Assembly (NCBI GenBank): GCA_034679905.1
Contig: JAXDAH010000225.1
Coordinates: 1 to 5,962 of the forward strand
Source of the DNA: JASEFH01 sp034679905
Lineage (GTDB): Archaea > Halobacteriota > Methanomicrobia > Methanomicrobiales > JACTUA01
DNA: 5,962 bases
Reading direction: 5' to 3'
A program made the position numbers and the translations under genes. A model generated the notes under the pieces. That model was not told the origin of the DNA, made no database searches, and was given only the letters and a program-made list of their open reading frames with translations. Below, piece by piece: positions 1 to 5,818 of the stretch. The first letter of the stretch is position 1. Every line of letters begins with the position of its first letter.

Positions 1-453
1 CGCTACCTGCGGTTCATGGGATACGATACCCGGAGCGCCAACTCTCTCGAAGAGGGGAATCGTTCGGAGGATACGCTCCTTCTCGCCCTCGCGCGAGAGG
101 AGGGGCGGATCCTGCTGACGAGGGACCGGGAGCTGGCGCGGAGAGGCGGGGATCGGGCTGTGCTGCTCGATTCCGCGGATGCGATCGAGCAGGTCCGCCA
201 GCTGACGGCGCTCGGGCTGATCCGCACCAGACTCTCCATGACGCGATGCTCTCTCTGCAACACGGTGCTCCGCCCGGCGACTGCCGCGGAGGCGGAGGGA
301 ACCCCCTACGCACCCCGTGATCGCCCCGATCTCGAGTTCTTCTGGTGCGAGTGCTGCCGGAAACTCTACTGGATGGGCTCGCATTGCGACAACCTCAACC
401 GCCGGCTGAACGGCATCGAGTGCGGAACCCTGCCGGACCCCGGCGTCCCCTGA
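1..453 (+). CDS. Mut7-C (DUF82) family RNase-like protein, 5' end missing
   Basis: The reading frame is open from base 1, so the N terminus lies outside the window; 150 residues remain. The family is normally about 150-165 residues, so perhaps 10-15 residues are missing, including the first conserved acidic residue of the PIN-like fold. What remains begins YLRFMGYDT, the usual start of the conserved domain. Next come the PIN-like segment SEDTLLLALAREEGRILLTRD (acidic residues near 23-24 and 42) and a C-terminal zinc ribbon made of CSLC (Cys 83 and 86) and CECC (Cys 116 and 119), followed by the family signature YWMGSH. Mut7-C proteins are predicted ribonucleases related to the C-terminal domain of exonuclease Mut-7; the RNA target in archaea is not established. 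An ATG at 16-18 lies inside the conserved domain, so it is not the start. Identification is firm, the function is family-level. Confidence 0.88.
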   Translation, partial: RYLRFMGYDTRSANSLEEGNRSEDTLLLALAREEGRILLTRDRELARRGGDRAVLLDSADAIEQVRQLTALGLIRTRLSMTRCSLCNTVLRPATAAEAEGTPYAPRDRPDLEFFWCECCRKLYWMGSHCDNLNRRLNGIECGTLPDPGVP

Positions 454-488
454 GATGCTGCAAGATGTCCGCGTGTAATATCCATACG

Positions 489-495
489 TTTAAAT
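489..495 (+). promoter_or_regulatory. TATA-like box for the lipoprotein gene
   Basis: TTTAAAT stands out in GC-rich sequence 49 bp before the ATG at 544. With the usual archaeal spacing of about 26 bp, transcription would start near 518 and give a leader of about 25 nt. No start-site data are available. Confidence 0.45.
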
Positions 496-528
496 CGATA
501 CCGCCCGACCCTCCATTGCAAAGGTTCT

Positions 529-534
529 GGTGAT
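529..534 (+). promoter_or_regulatory. Ribosome binding site GGTGAT
   Basis: GGTGAT matches the 3' half of the archaeal GGAGGTGAT consensus and ends 9 nt before the ATG at 544, supporting that start for the lipoprotein. Confidence 0.55.
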
Positions 535-543
535 ACGGATACC

Positions 544-1152
544 ATGGAGAGATCGTTCTGGTTACTGGCTGCCGCCGGCATCATCCTCATCCTGATGCTT
601 GCCGGCAGCGGATGCACCGACGACGGGAACGGGGACGTGACGGCACCAACTACGGCCCCGCCGCTGACAACTGCCGTCGGAGGCACGGGTTCCGCTCCGG
701 CGGGATATTCCCGATACGAGGACCCGGCATACGGGTTCCGCCTGGAGTATCCCTCCGACTGGGCGGTGCGGGAAGGGGAGACGGGTTCGGTCGTCGCGTT
801 CGTCTCCCCGGAGGAGGACGCGGCCGACGCCTACCAGGAGCGACTGATCGTGACCGTGGAGAAGAGCTCGCTGCACATCGACGACTATCTGGACCAGCGG
901 ATCGATGAATTGAAGCAGAATATCAGTTACTTCGACCAGATGCAGCGGTCGAACATGCGACTGGATGAAAACCTCGCCCGGAAGTTCGTCTATACGGGGG
1001 GCCGCGGCATGCAGAGGTTCCGCTGGGTGGAGCTGGTTGTGATGCGGCAGGACACCGTCTACGTCTTCACCTTCCAGGCCGAAGAGAGCAGGGACCAGGA
1101 CTACATCCAGCAGCGGGAGAAGATGTTCGGATCGGTCGAGCTGATCTCCTGA
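544..1152 (+). CDS. Lipoprotein with PsbP-like domain
   Basis: A 202-residue exported protein of unknown molecular role. Residues 1-24 form a lipoprotein signal: a short basic start (MER), a hydrophobic core (residues 5-20) and a lipobox-like LAGSGC with Cys24 as the probable lipidated residue. Residues 31-54 are a Thr/Ala/Pro/Gly-rich linker, as commonly found between archaeal membrane anchors and their outer domains. From about residue 56 the protein resembles PsbP-related domains: YEDPAYGFRLEYPSDW opens the fold, then alternating strands and a helix (114-126), ending in FTFQAEESRDQDY and a final helix/strand (185-202). In methanogens such proteins are mostly uncharacterised; a surface-bound role is inferred from the signal only and no photosynthetic function is implied. 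It has its own TATA box and ribosome site and converges on the HEAT-repeat gene 38 bp away. Confidence 0.85.
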   Translation: MERSFWLLAAAGIILILMLAGSGCTDDGNGDVTAPTTAPPLTTAVGGTGSAPAGYSRYEDPAYGFRLEYPSDWAVREGETGSVVAFVSPEEDAADAYQERLIVTVEKSSLHIDDYLDQRIDELKQNISYFDQMQRSNMRLDENLARKFVYTGGRGMQRFRWVELVVMRQDTVYVFTFQAEESRDQDYIQQREKMFGSVELIS

Positions 1153-1190
1153 CGATCCATCTGCCGCCAGGTCTGCCCTAGAAGAGGTCG

Positions 1191-1721
1191 TCAGCTCTCC
1201 CTGCCGATCTTCTCCAGCGCCCTCTTCGCCTCCCTCTGGACGGCGGGATCGGGATCGGTCTCCGCCTGTTCCAGGGCGTCCCGGGCCCGGATATCCCCGA
1301 TCCTGCCCAGGGCCCAGACGGCATTCTTCCGCACGTCGCTCTTCTCGTCCTGCAATACCTCTTTGAGGGGCTCCACTGCCCGTGCATCGCCGATCTTGCC
1401 CAGCGCCCACGCCGCCCCCCGGCGGAGCCAGTGGCTCTCGCCCTTCAGGGCGGCGATCAGCGGCTCGACCGCCCGCGGATCTCCGATCTTCCCCAGGGCC
1501 TCCGCCGCCTTCCACTGCACGTCCGCGTAGGGATCGTCCAGGACCTCGATCAGCGGTTCCACGGCCCGGGGGTCGCGGAGATCTCCCAGCGCCTCCGCGG
1601 TCCTCCAGCGGACGTTGAGCTGCGGGTGGAAGAGGTACCGGATCAGCACCTCGACCGGATCCGCTGCCGCACCTGCTTCCGCCCCCGCCTGTCCCGTCTT
1701 CTCGTCCGTCGGATCTGTCAT
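1191..1721 (-). CDS. HEAT-repeat (PBS lyase-like) protein
   Basis: A 176-residue protein made almost wholly of HEAT-like repeats of the phycobilisome-lyase type. After a hydrophilic, Ala/Gly-rich N terminus (residues 1-21) come five units of exactly 31 residues, beginning at 23, 54, 85, 116 and 147. The consensus is VEPLIxxLxD....VRxxAAxALGKIGDPRA; the fifth is the most divergent and ends the protein. Such repeats stack as paired helices and act as protein-binding scaffolds; the partner cannot be told from sequence. The frame is open upstream to about 1940, but the ATG at 1719-1721 is preferred because AGGAG lies 4 nt before it and everything upstream is unlike the family. It is transcribed alone, converging with the lipoprotein gene. 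Despite the PBS-lyase name there is no sign of phycobiliproteins here. Confidence 0.87.
   Translation of the reverse strand: MTDPTDEKTGQAGAEAGAAADPVEVLIRYLFHPQLNVRWRTAEALGDLRDPRAVEPLIEVLDDPYADVQWKAAEALGKIGDPRAVEPLIAALKGESHWLRRGAAWALGKIGDARAVEPLKEVLQDEKSDVRKNAVWALGRIGDIRARDALEQAETDPDPAVQREAKRALEKIGRES
1200..1655 (-). repeat. Five in-frame 93-bp coding repeats (HEAT units)
   Basis: The HEAT array is also a direct repeat in DNA with a 93-bp period, because every unit is exactly 31 codons with no insertions. Units two to four are the most alike (VEPL start, ALGKIGD or ALGRIGD core). This regularity suggests growth by tandem duplication and a segment prone to unit gain or loss. Confidence 0.75.
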
Positions 1722-1725
1722 GATG

Positions 1726-1730
1726 CTCCT
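1726..1730 (-). promoter_or_regulatory. Ribosome binding site AGGAG that fixes the HEAT gene start
   Basis: On the minus strand AGGAG is followed by CATC and then ATG. It decides between this ATG and the longer open frame. A weak TATA-like ATTAAA lies further upstream at 1755-1760, which would give a leader of only about 10 nt. Confidence 0.55.
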
Positions 1731-2051
1731 GCAAGGAAGTTCCCTCTGAAAGGGTTTAATGGTTCTGCCTTCGCAATGACTCCGCGTCCTGCGGGCGACG
1801 ACCGGCCCGGCACGGTCCGGACCGCAGGGGTATCCTGTTTCACGCGTCCGCGGGATCGGTCCTGTGGTTCCCGGATCCAGTCCGCCGCCTCGTGCGACGC
1901 ATGCGATAGGCGGTTCTACTATGCGTCCGGACACTCTCAAAGAGAGGAACCGGGACGAGGCATCCCGAATGTGTCTGCGTGTCTTTCTAGAACTGCCGAG
2001 TCGCCACCGCCTTGATCGAGGATACGCGAGAACAGATGCCGGCGATTACAC

Positions 2052-2091
2052 TGCACCGGTACCCGTAGAGCCCGTGTCTCAAGCCGGTGCA
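2052..2091. repeat. Inverted repeat TGCACCGG / CCGGTGCA, possible operator
   Basis: Two perfect 8-bp arms (2052-2059 and 2084-2091) are separated by 24 bp, giving a centre-to-centre distance of 32 bp, about three DNA turns. The right arm ends 14 bp before the TATA box at 2106. Spacing and position fit a binding site for a dimeric regulator acting on the hemerythrin promoter, but the repeat could be chance in GC-rich DNA, or a hairpin. Confidence 0.4.
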
Positions 2092-2105
2092 ACCCGCTCG
2101 ATACG

Positions 2106-2113
2106 TATATAAT
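2106..2113 (+). promoter_or_regulatory. Strong TATA box TATATAAT
   Basis: TATATAAT overlaps the palindrome ATACGTAT (2101-2108) and is the best TATA-box match in the left half of the window. The expected start site is near 2135, leaving a leader of about 240 nt before the hemerythrin GTG. The next downstream gene on this strand is hemerythrin, so that is the probable target. Confidence 0.5.
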
Positions 2114-2264
2114 CCGGAACGGGGGTATGCGCCCTGCACGGCGGTTGAGACGACCGGTCCATGACGCCTGTCCGGCACCTCGCTTCCGGAACCGCCCACT
2201 CTCCCCCGCCCGGGCCATGCATCCCCGACAGGTTGATGGAGCAGAGGCGGCAAGGGAGACGAGC

Positions 2265-2390
2265 ATGCTCCGGGAGCAGGCGAACCAGACGATCGGACAG
2301 GACGCAGACAGCATCTCGACTGCCGCAGGGCGGGTCGTGGAATCGCCGCCGATCCGATACGGAGGCGATGAGAAGTGCAGAACGTTATAG
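2265..2390 (+). CDS. Candidate 41-residue small ORF overlapping the hemerythrin start
   Basis: An ATG at 2265 has GGAG (2255-2258) 6 nt before it and opens 41 codons ending in TAG at 2388-2390, so its last 16 bases overlap the hemerythrin gene in another frame. The product would be hydrophilic (MLREQANQTIGQDADS at the start) with no membrane segment and no family I recognise. About three quarters of its codons end in G or C, and more in the first 25 codons, which fits genes of this region. The same frame upstream of the ATG turns Arg/Pro-rich, as noncoding GC-rich DNA does. It may be a real small protein, a leader ORF coupling translation to hemerythrin, or chance. Confidence 0.35.
   Translation: MLREQANQTIGQDADSISTAAGRVVESPPIRYGGDEKCRTL
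2361..2369 (+). promoter_or_regulatory. Near-perfect ribosome site GGAGGCGAT deciding the GTG start
   Basis: GGAGGCGAT matches the archaeal GGAGGTGAT in 8 of 9 positions and ends 5 nt before GTG 2375. An ATG at 2368 inside the motif is out of frame, so the hemerythrin must start with GTG. The site lies within the candidate small ORF. Confidence 0.7.
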
Positions 2391-2851
2391 ATATCCTTAC
2401 ACATGTGCACCGGGAAGTCGTCAACGGGCTGAACAGGATCGTGCAGAGCAGAGGCGAGATGCAGCGCGATCTGATGTACCAGGAGGTGCGGAGAGTCGAG
2501 CGACTGACCGTGGAGCATCTCGCGGGCGAAGAGGGGGGCTTTTACCCCCGGCTGCAGCCGTATATGCCCGGTCCCGTCCAGGAAGCCCTGAGGGAGCACC
2601 AGGAGATCCGCACCCCTATGCAGCAGGCGATGTCCGCCGCCGATCCGGCTGAGATGCAGCGGCACCTGGAGGTATTGCTGCAGGCGGTTCAGCACCATTC
2701 CGCGGAGGAGGAGAACAGGGTGTTCCCGAGAGTGAGCAGGCTCTTCGACGCTCAACGGCTCGACGAGATGGCACGGACCTTCGAGGATGCCAAACAGCGG
2801 GCGCCGGGAACGGAGGCGGCCGCTCCGGAATCGGCAGAGGCCTCGCGATAG
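2375..2851 (+). CDS. Hemerythrin HHE-domain protein
   Basis: A 158-residue cytoplasmic protein (no signal peptide) with one HHE cation-binding four-helix domain over residues 3-125. The candidate diiron ligands appear in the right order and spacing: His10 or His12 on helix 1, His48 with Glu52 in HLAGEEGGFYP on helix 2, His75 in REHQEIR on helix 3, and His108 with Glu112 in HHSAEEENRVFP on helix 4. Family members bind a di-iron centre and serve in oxygen binding, oxygen or nitric-oxide sensing, or iron and redox stress defence; in a presumed anaerobe an oxidative-stress role is plausible but inferred. The tail from 140 on is an Ala/Glu/Ser-rich, probably disordered extension. The start is GTG, set by an excellent ribosome site. 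It stands alone, apart from the overlapping small ORF upstream. Confidence 0.9.
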   Translation: MQNVIDILTHVHREVVNGLNRIVQSRGEMQRDLMYQEVRRVERLTVEHLAGEEGGFYPRLQPYMPGPVQEALREHQEIRTPMQQAMSAADPAEMQRHLEVLLQAVQHHSAEEENRVFPRVSRLFDAQRLDEMARTFEDAKQRAPGTEAAAPESAEASR

Positions 2852-3360
2852 TTAACGGCAGGGGCGCACCCGGAAGAGGATGCCGCCGCTCGGCCGTTGC
2901 CCCGGTATCGCCCCCATCTATAGCCGACGCTCCCGTGACAGGTTCTCGCGCGCTGGCGAGAGCGTGCCCGGGGGATGGAATCGTCTCGAGGAACGGAAAG
3001 AGCGGGCGGACCACACTGCGGGCAGCCAGGCGCAGCCGCGACTCCAGGATACATTCGCAATGGTCCACGCGGATGCCGGGTTCCAGCGGAGGGTATCGGG
3101 AGATGCATCGCTCCGATGCACGCGCGGGTTCCCTGTCGCAGGATGCGACTCCGCGCACAACCCCCCGATCGTTTCGTCTTCCATCGAACCGCAGGCCCGA
3201 TCGCCTCAAGATACTGGACCATGGGTGTAGCATCCGGCGGCCGCCGAGTATTCTGTCCCCCTGCTCACCGGCGTGCAAACGGCCCGCTGCTGCGTCCCTA
3301 TCGAGAGGAAGAGCCATGATTTCGGATATTGCGGCAGGCCGCCGCATCTGACAGTGTTTA

Positions 3361-3443
3361 GCGAGTGCACCTATGGGCCGTATGATCCGCATGGTCCAAA
3401 GCCGATATAGGTGGCACCGACGGGGGGAAGGAGTGGCACTCGT
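3361..3443 (+). other. Potential structured RNA segment (multi-stem fold)
   Basis: An outer stem can pair 3361-3368 with 3436-3443 (8 bp including one G-U). Just inside it, ACCTAT (3369-3374) pairs with ATAGGT (3407-3412). Within that, GGGCC (3375-3379) pairs with GGTCC (3392-3396, one G-U), and ATG with CAT closes a small loop. An alternative 10-bp stem joins 3365-3374 to 3407-3417 with one bulge. GTGGCAC occurs twice, 22 bp apart, which allows the switch. No clear promoter or terminator frames it, and GC-rich DNA often folds, so this is only a candidate; strand is uncertain. Confidence 0.22.
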
Positions 3444-3575
3444 GAAGCCCGGGTACGCGGTGCGGCGGGCAAGATCCATCCCGGGGGAAGTCTGGCATCC
3501 CCTCCGCCCCCGAAGATAGACCCGGACCGGCAGCGAGCGGAGCAATCCCGTCCCCTTGATCCGATCATGACTATC

Positions 3576-3606
3576 AAACAAAACAGAACAGAGAGATTAG
3601 AGAAAA
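3576..3606 (-). terminator. T-rich terminator after tRNA-Glu
   Basis: On the minus strand, 41-71 nt past the tRNA 3' end, several T runs occur (TTTT, then TCTCTCTGTTCTGTTTTGTTT). Archaeal transcription usually ends at such U-rich tracts without needing a strong hairpin. A small AGGTG/CACCT pairing lies just before it. Confidence 0.45.
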
Positions 3607-3646
3607 CGGCGGCAGGTGCGTGGAGACTTTCACCTCCCGTGACGAG

Positions 3647-3721
3647 TGCTGCTATGGGGATTTGAACCCCAGTCTTCGGCGTGAAAGGCCGAAATGATTG
3701 GCCGAGCTACACTATAGCAGC
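3647..3721 (-). tRNA. tRNA-Glu (anticodon UUC)
   Basis: The minus strand folds as a complete 75-nt cloverleaf. The acceptor stem GCTGCTA pairs with TAGCAGC over all 7 bp, and the discriminator base is A at 3647. A D arm containing GTGTAGCTCGGCCAATCAT is of the archaeal tRNA-Glu type. The anticodon stem TCGGC/GCCGA carries loop CTTTCAC with anticodon TTC at 3683-3685, and the T arm is TGGGG-TTCAAAT-CCCCA. No intron is present and the 3' CCA is not encoded (CTC follows), so it must be added after transcription. It reads GAA and GAG codons. It lies 37 bp downstream of the kinase gene on the same strand. Confidence 0.96.
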
Positions 3722-3747
3722 TTGAAGTATAAGTATTTCCCGTATCT

Positions 3748-3758
3748 GGATAAATAGA
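3748..3758 (-). promoter_or_regulatory. TATA-like box for tRNA-Glu
   Basis: TCTATTTATCC on the minus strand is centred about 32 bp before the tRNA 5' end, where an archaeal TATA box would be if transcription starts a few bases upstream of the mature tRNA. It begins right after the kinase stop codon. Confidence 0.4.
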
Positions 3759-5816
3759 TTACTGACGGATTCGGGATGCGCCAGTCGTTTTCGGAGCCCC
3801 GGTTCCGCCGTCCCCCTCGACGCAGTCTTCGGATGCGGGATCGCGCGCGATCGCCAATACGGGACCATGCGACGTCTCCTGTGCACGCTCCATCCGGGTG
3901 GCAGCTGGCAGCGTGAAGAAGAACGTCGAGCCCCTGCCCGGCTCGGACTCGATCCAGATCTTTCCTTTATGCCGCTCTACGATCCGTTTGCAGATGGAGA
4001 GCCCGATACCGGTGCCCGGATACTGGGCCCGGTGGTGCAGCCGCTGGAAGATCGTGAATATCCGATCGAAGTACTGGGGCTCGATCCCGATACCGTTGTC
4101 GCGGACCGAGAACACCCATTCGCCGCCGTTCTGCCGTGCCGCGACATGGACCCGCGGCGGTACGCCCTCCCGCCGAAACTTGATGGCGTTCTCGATCAGG
4201 TTCTGGAAGACCTGCGAGAGCTGGCTGGCGTCCGCCGTGACGGTCGGGAGGGGATCGTGCGTGACCTCGGCGCCGATATCCTCGATCCGGAGGCGCAGGC
4301 TGTCGGTGACCGCCCTGAGTATCTCTTCCGATTGCGTCGGGCGGAACGGCTGACCGCGGGAGGCGACCCTTGAGAACTCCAGCAGGTCCAGGATGAGGTT
4401 CTGCATCCTCGTCGTCCCCTCGACGATGTAGCCGATGAACTCGTCGGCGTCGGCATCCAGCCGTTCGCTGTAGCGCCGCGCGAGCAGCTGCGTATAGGTC
4501 TTGATGTTGCGGAGCGGCTCCTGCAGATCGTGGCTGGCCACATAGGCGAACCGTTCTAGATCCTCGTTGGACCGTTTCAGGTTCTCCGCATACTCCTTGA
4601 GCGCCTTCTCCGTCCGCAGGCGGTCGCGGATGTCGATCCCGACGACGAGCCGGGTCCCGTCGAAGAGGTTCATCGTCGTCCAGGAACTCTCGACGAGACT
4701 GCCGTCTTCTGCCACCACGGTCAGTTCGTGCCATCCCGGATCCTCGGACTGCATGAGGTGCGCGGCGATCTCCCGATCCTGCGGCACGGCGTTTCGGATC
4801 AGCGGATCGCCTTCTGCCACGTCGTCCTCCGACCAGCCCAGGACGGACCTGAACTCGGTGTTCACCAGGAACCGCCCGAGGTGGGGATCGTAGTAGGTGA
4901 GCATCACCGGGACCGTGTCGACGATCGCCCGCAGGAGTTCCCGCTGCGCGAGCAGCGTTCTCTCTGCCTGCTTCTGCTCCGTGATGTCGTGGATCGTGCC
5001 GAGCATGCGGAGATCCCTGCCTCTGCCGTCATGGACCTTCTCCCACTTCTCGCGGACGAAGCGGATCCGCCCGTCCGATCGCCGCACGATACGGTGCTCC
5101 AGCGTCCCCTCCTGCCCCGACCCCCGGTACGCGGCGTCGATGGCTGCCCGGTCCTGCGGGTGAACCAGCTCCAGGAACGCCCCATACGAGCCGTCGGACT
5201 CCCGCGGGATCATCCCCAGGATGCGGCACGCCTCGTCGGACCAGGTCAGGCGTCTGCGGGCGGGGTCCAGCTCCCAGCTGCCGAGATGGGCGATCTCCTG
5301 GGCCTTCTTCAGGCGGCTCTCGCTCTCCCGCAGCGCCTGTTCGGCCTTCTGGAGTTCGTCGAGGTTGTTCCGCAGCTCCTCCTCGTTCGCGGCGATCGCC
5401 TCGTACGCCCGTTCGAGTTCCTGGTTCTTGTGGACCAGCTCCTGTTCGATGCGGTGGCGTTCGTCCGCGTAGCGGATGGAGCGCACGAGCGACGCGTCGG
5501 TCATCCGCCCCTTCACGAGATAGTCCTGGGCACCTTCCTGGAGGGCCAGGACGCCGGTCTCCTCGTCGTCGAGCCCCGTCAGCACCACGAGCGGTATGTC
5601 CGGCGCGTGCAGCTTGACGGTCCTCACCGTATCCACCCCCTGACTGTCGGGGAGCCCGAGGTCGAGGAGGATGAACCCGATCCCGCCCTCCTGCAGGAGG
5701 GTGAGCGCCGATGCGAGATCTCCCGCGTGGACGAACTGAAACGACGGCTGATCCCAGAGCAGTTCGCGGATCAGCGCCACGTCGGCTGGATTGTCCTCGA
5801 TCACCAGGATCCGCAT
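3759..5816 (-). CDS. Receiver-PAS-PAS sensor histidine kinase
   Basis: A 685-residue soluble sensor kinase without membrane segments. Residues 1-118 are a receiver domain with Glu7/Asp8, phosphate-accepting Asp52 in LLDLGLPD, Thr80 and Lys102. A coiled coil follows (about 120-172), then PAS 1 (about 173-284, ending DITEQKQAE) and PAS 2 (about 290-402). The dimerisation domain has phospho-accepting His429 in SHDLQEPLRNI. The ATPase has an N box (NLIENAIKF, Asn543), a G1 box (DNGIGI, 573-578) and a G2 box (GTGIGLS, 601-607). It should autophosphorylate at His429 and pass phosphate to a receiver such as its neighbour; the signal is unknown. The kinase core resembles the phytochrome-like group, but no chromophore domain is present. 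ATG 5816 is preferred: GGGGAG lies 5 nt before it, and MRILVIEDN is the normal receiver start. GTG 5822 would add two residues. The tail (641-685) has no known domain. Confidence 0.93.
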   Translation of the reverse strand: MRILVIEDNPADVALIRELLWDQPSFQFVHAGDLASALTLLQEGGIGFILLDLGLPDSQGVDTVRTVKLHAPDIPLVVLTGLDDEETGVLALQEGAQDYLVKGRMTDASLVRSIRYADERHRIEQELVHKNQELERAYEAIAANEEELRNNLDELQKAEQALRESESRLKKAQEIAHLGSWELDPARRRLTWSDEACRILGMIPRESDGSYGAFLELVHPQDRAAIDAAYRGSGQEGTLEHRIVRRSDGRIRFVREKWEKVHDGRGRDLRMLGTIHDITEQKQAERTLLAQRELLRAIVDTVPVMLTYYDPHLGRFLVNTEFRSVLGWSEDDVAEGDPLIRNAVPQDREIAAHLMQSEDPGWHELTVVAEDGSLVESSWTTMNLFDGTRLVVGIDIRDRLRTEKALKEYAENLKRSNEDLERFAYVASHDLQEPLRNIKTYTQLLARRYSERLDADADEFIGYIVEGTTRMQNLILDLLEFSRVASRGQPFRPTQSEEILRAVTDSLRLRIEDIGAEVTHDPLPTVTADASQLSQVFQNLIENAIKFRREGVPPRVHVAARQNGGEWVFSVRDNGIGIEPQYFDRIFTIFQRLHHRAQYPGTGIGLSICKRIVERHKGKIWIESEPGRGSTFFFTLPAATRMERAQETSHGPVLAIARDPASEDCVEGDGGTGAPKTTGASRIRQ

Positions 5817-5818
5817 GC

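Larger units (their letters stand above)
1722..2264. other. 543-bp stretch without a convincing gene
   Basis: This is the divergent spacer between the HEAT gene and the hemerythrin unit. Open frames cross it on both strands, but they are Arg/Pro/Ser-rich, lack ribosome sites and resemble no family I know. It holds a 7-bp inverted repeat CCTGCGG/CCGCAGG (1788-1794 and 1822-1828) overlapping the palindrome GGTCCGGACC (1814-1823), the 8-bp inverted repeat at 2052-2091, and the TATA box at 2106-2113. The remainder shows nothing I can name. Confidence 0.6.
2852..3646. other. 795-bp stretch without a convincing gene
   Basis: Open frames exist on both strands because the DNA is GC-rich, but their products are Arg/Ser/Pro-rich, their third codon positions are close to background, and none resembles a family I know. 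The stretch does hold short perfect hairpins: TCTCGC/GCGAGA (2944-2961), TGCATCG/CGATGCA (3104-3120) and TGCGGC/GCCGCA (3330-3346). It also holds the foldable segment 3361-3443, two further stems (3447-3470 and 3482-3512), and an A-rich run (3576-3606) next to the tRNA. It may be a decayed gene or hold an unrecognised RNA. Confidence 0.55.

Noticed and set aside
562..1734. A 390-codon open frame on the minus strand spanning both the lipoprotein and HEAT genes.
   Set aside because: It is a shadow: it reads antisense to the lipoprotein and out of frame in the HEAT gene, its product is Arg/Gly-rich without a family, and both overlapped genes have clear domains and ribosome sites.
1921..2112. A 63-codon plus-strand frame ending in the TATA box.
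   Set aside because: There is no ribosome site, its codons are mixed, and its stop lies in the probable promoter, so it would be an unlikely gene.
1937..2755. A 272-codon minus-strand frame across the hemerythrin gene and its leader.
   Set aside because: The part opposite hemerythrin mirrors its codon pattern and the rest is low-complexity Arg/Ser/Gly sequence without a recognisable domain.
3103..3351. An 82-codon plus-strand frame with GGAGGG 9 nt upstream of its ATG.
   Set aside because: Roughly 60 percent of its codons end in G or C, close to background and well below the real genes here; the product is Ser/Arg/Pro-rich with no family.
3408..3423. TAGGTGGCACCGACGG looks like the T-box antiterminator consensus.
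   Set aside because: T-box leaders belong to bacteria, no aminoacyl-tRNA synthetase or amino-acid gene follows, and there is no intrinsic terminator; a chance match is more likely.
3373..3519. A 48-codon plus-strand frame starting ATG GGC CGT inside the foldable segment.
   Set aside because: It has no ribosome site, is very rich in arginine with many rare-type codons (AGA, AGG, CGA), and shows no family resemblance.
3630..3637. TCACCTCC equals the 16S rRNA tail; its complement is a perfect GGAGGTGA ribosome site on the minus strand.
   Set aside because: No start codon lies within usable distance on the minus strand and no rRNA sequence surrounds it; an 8-base match is not surprising in 12 kb of strand.
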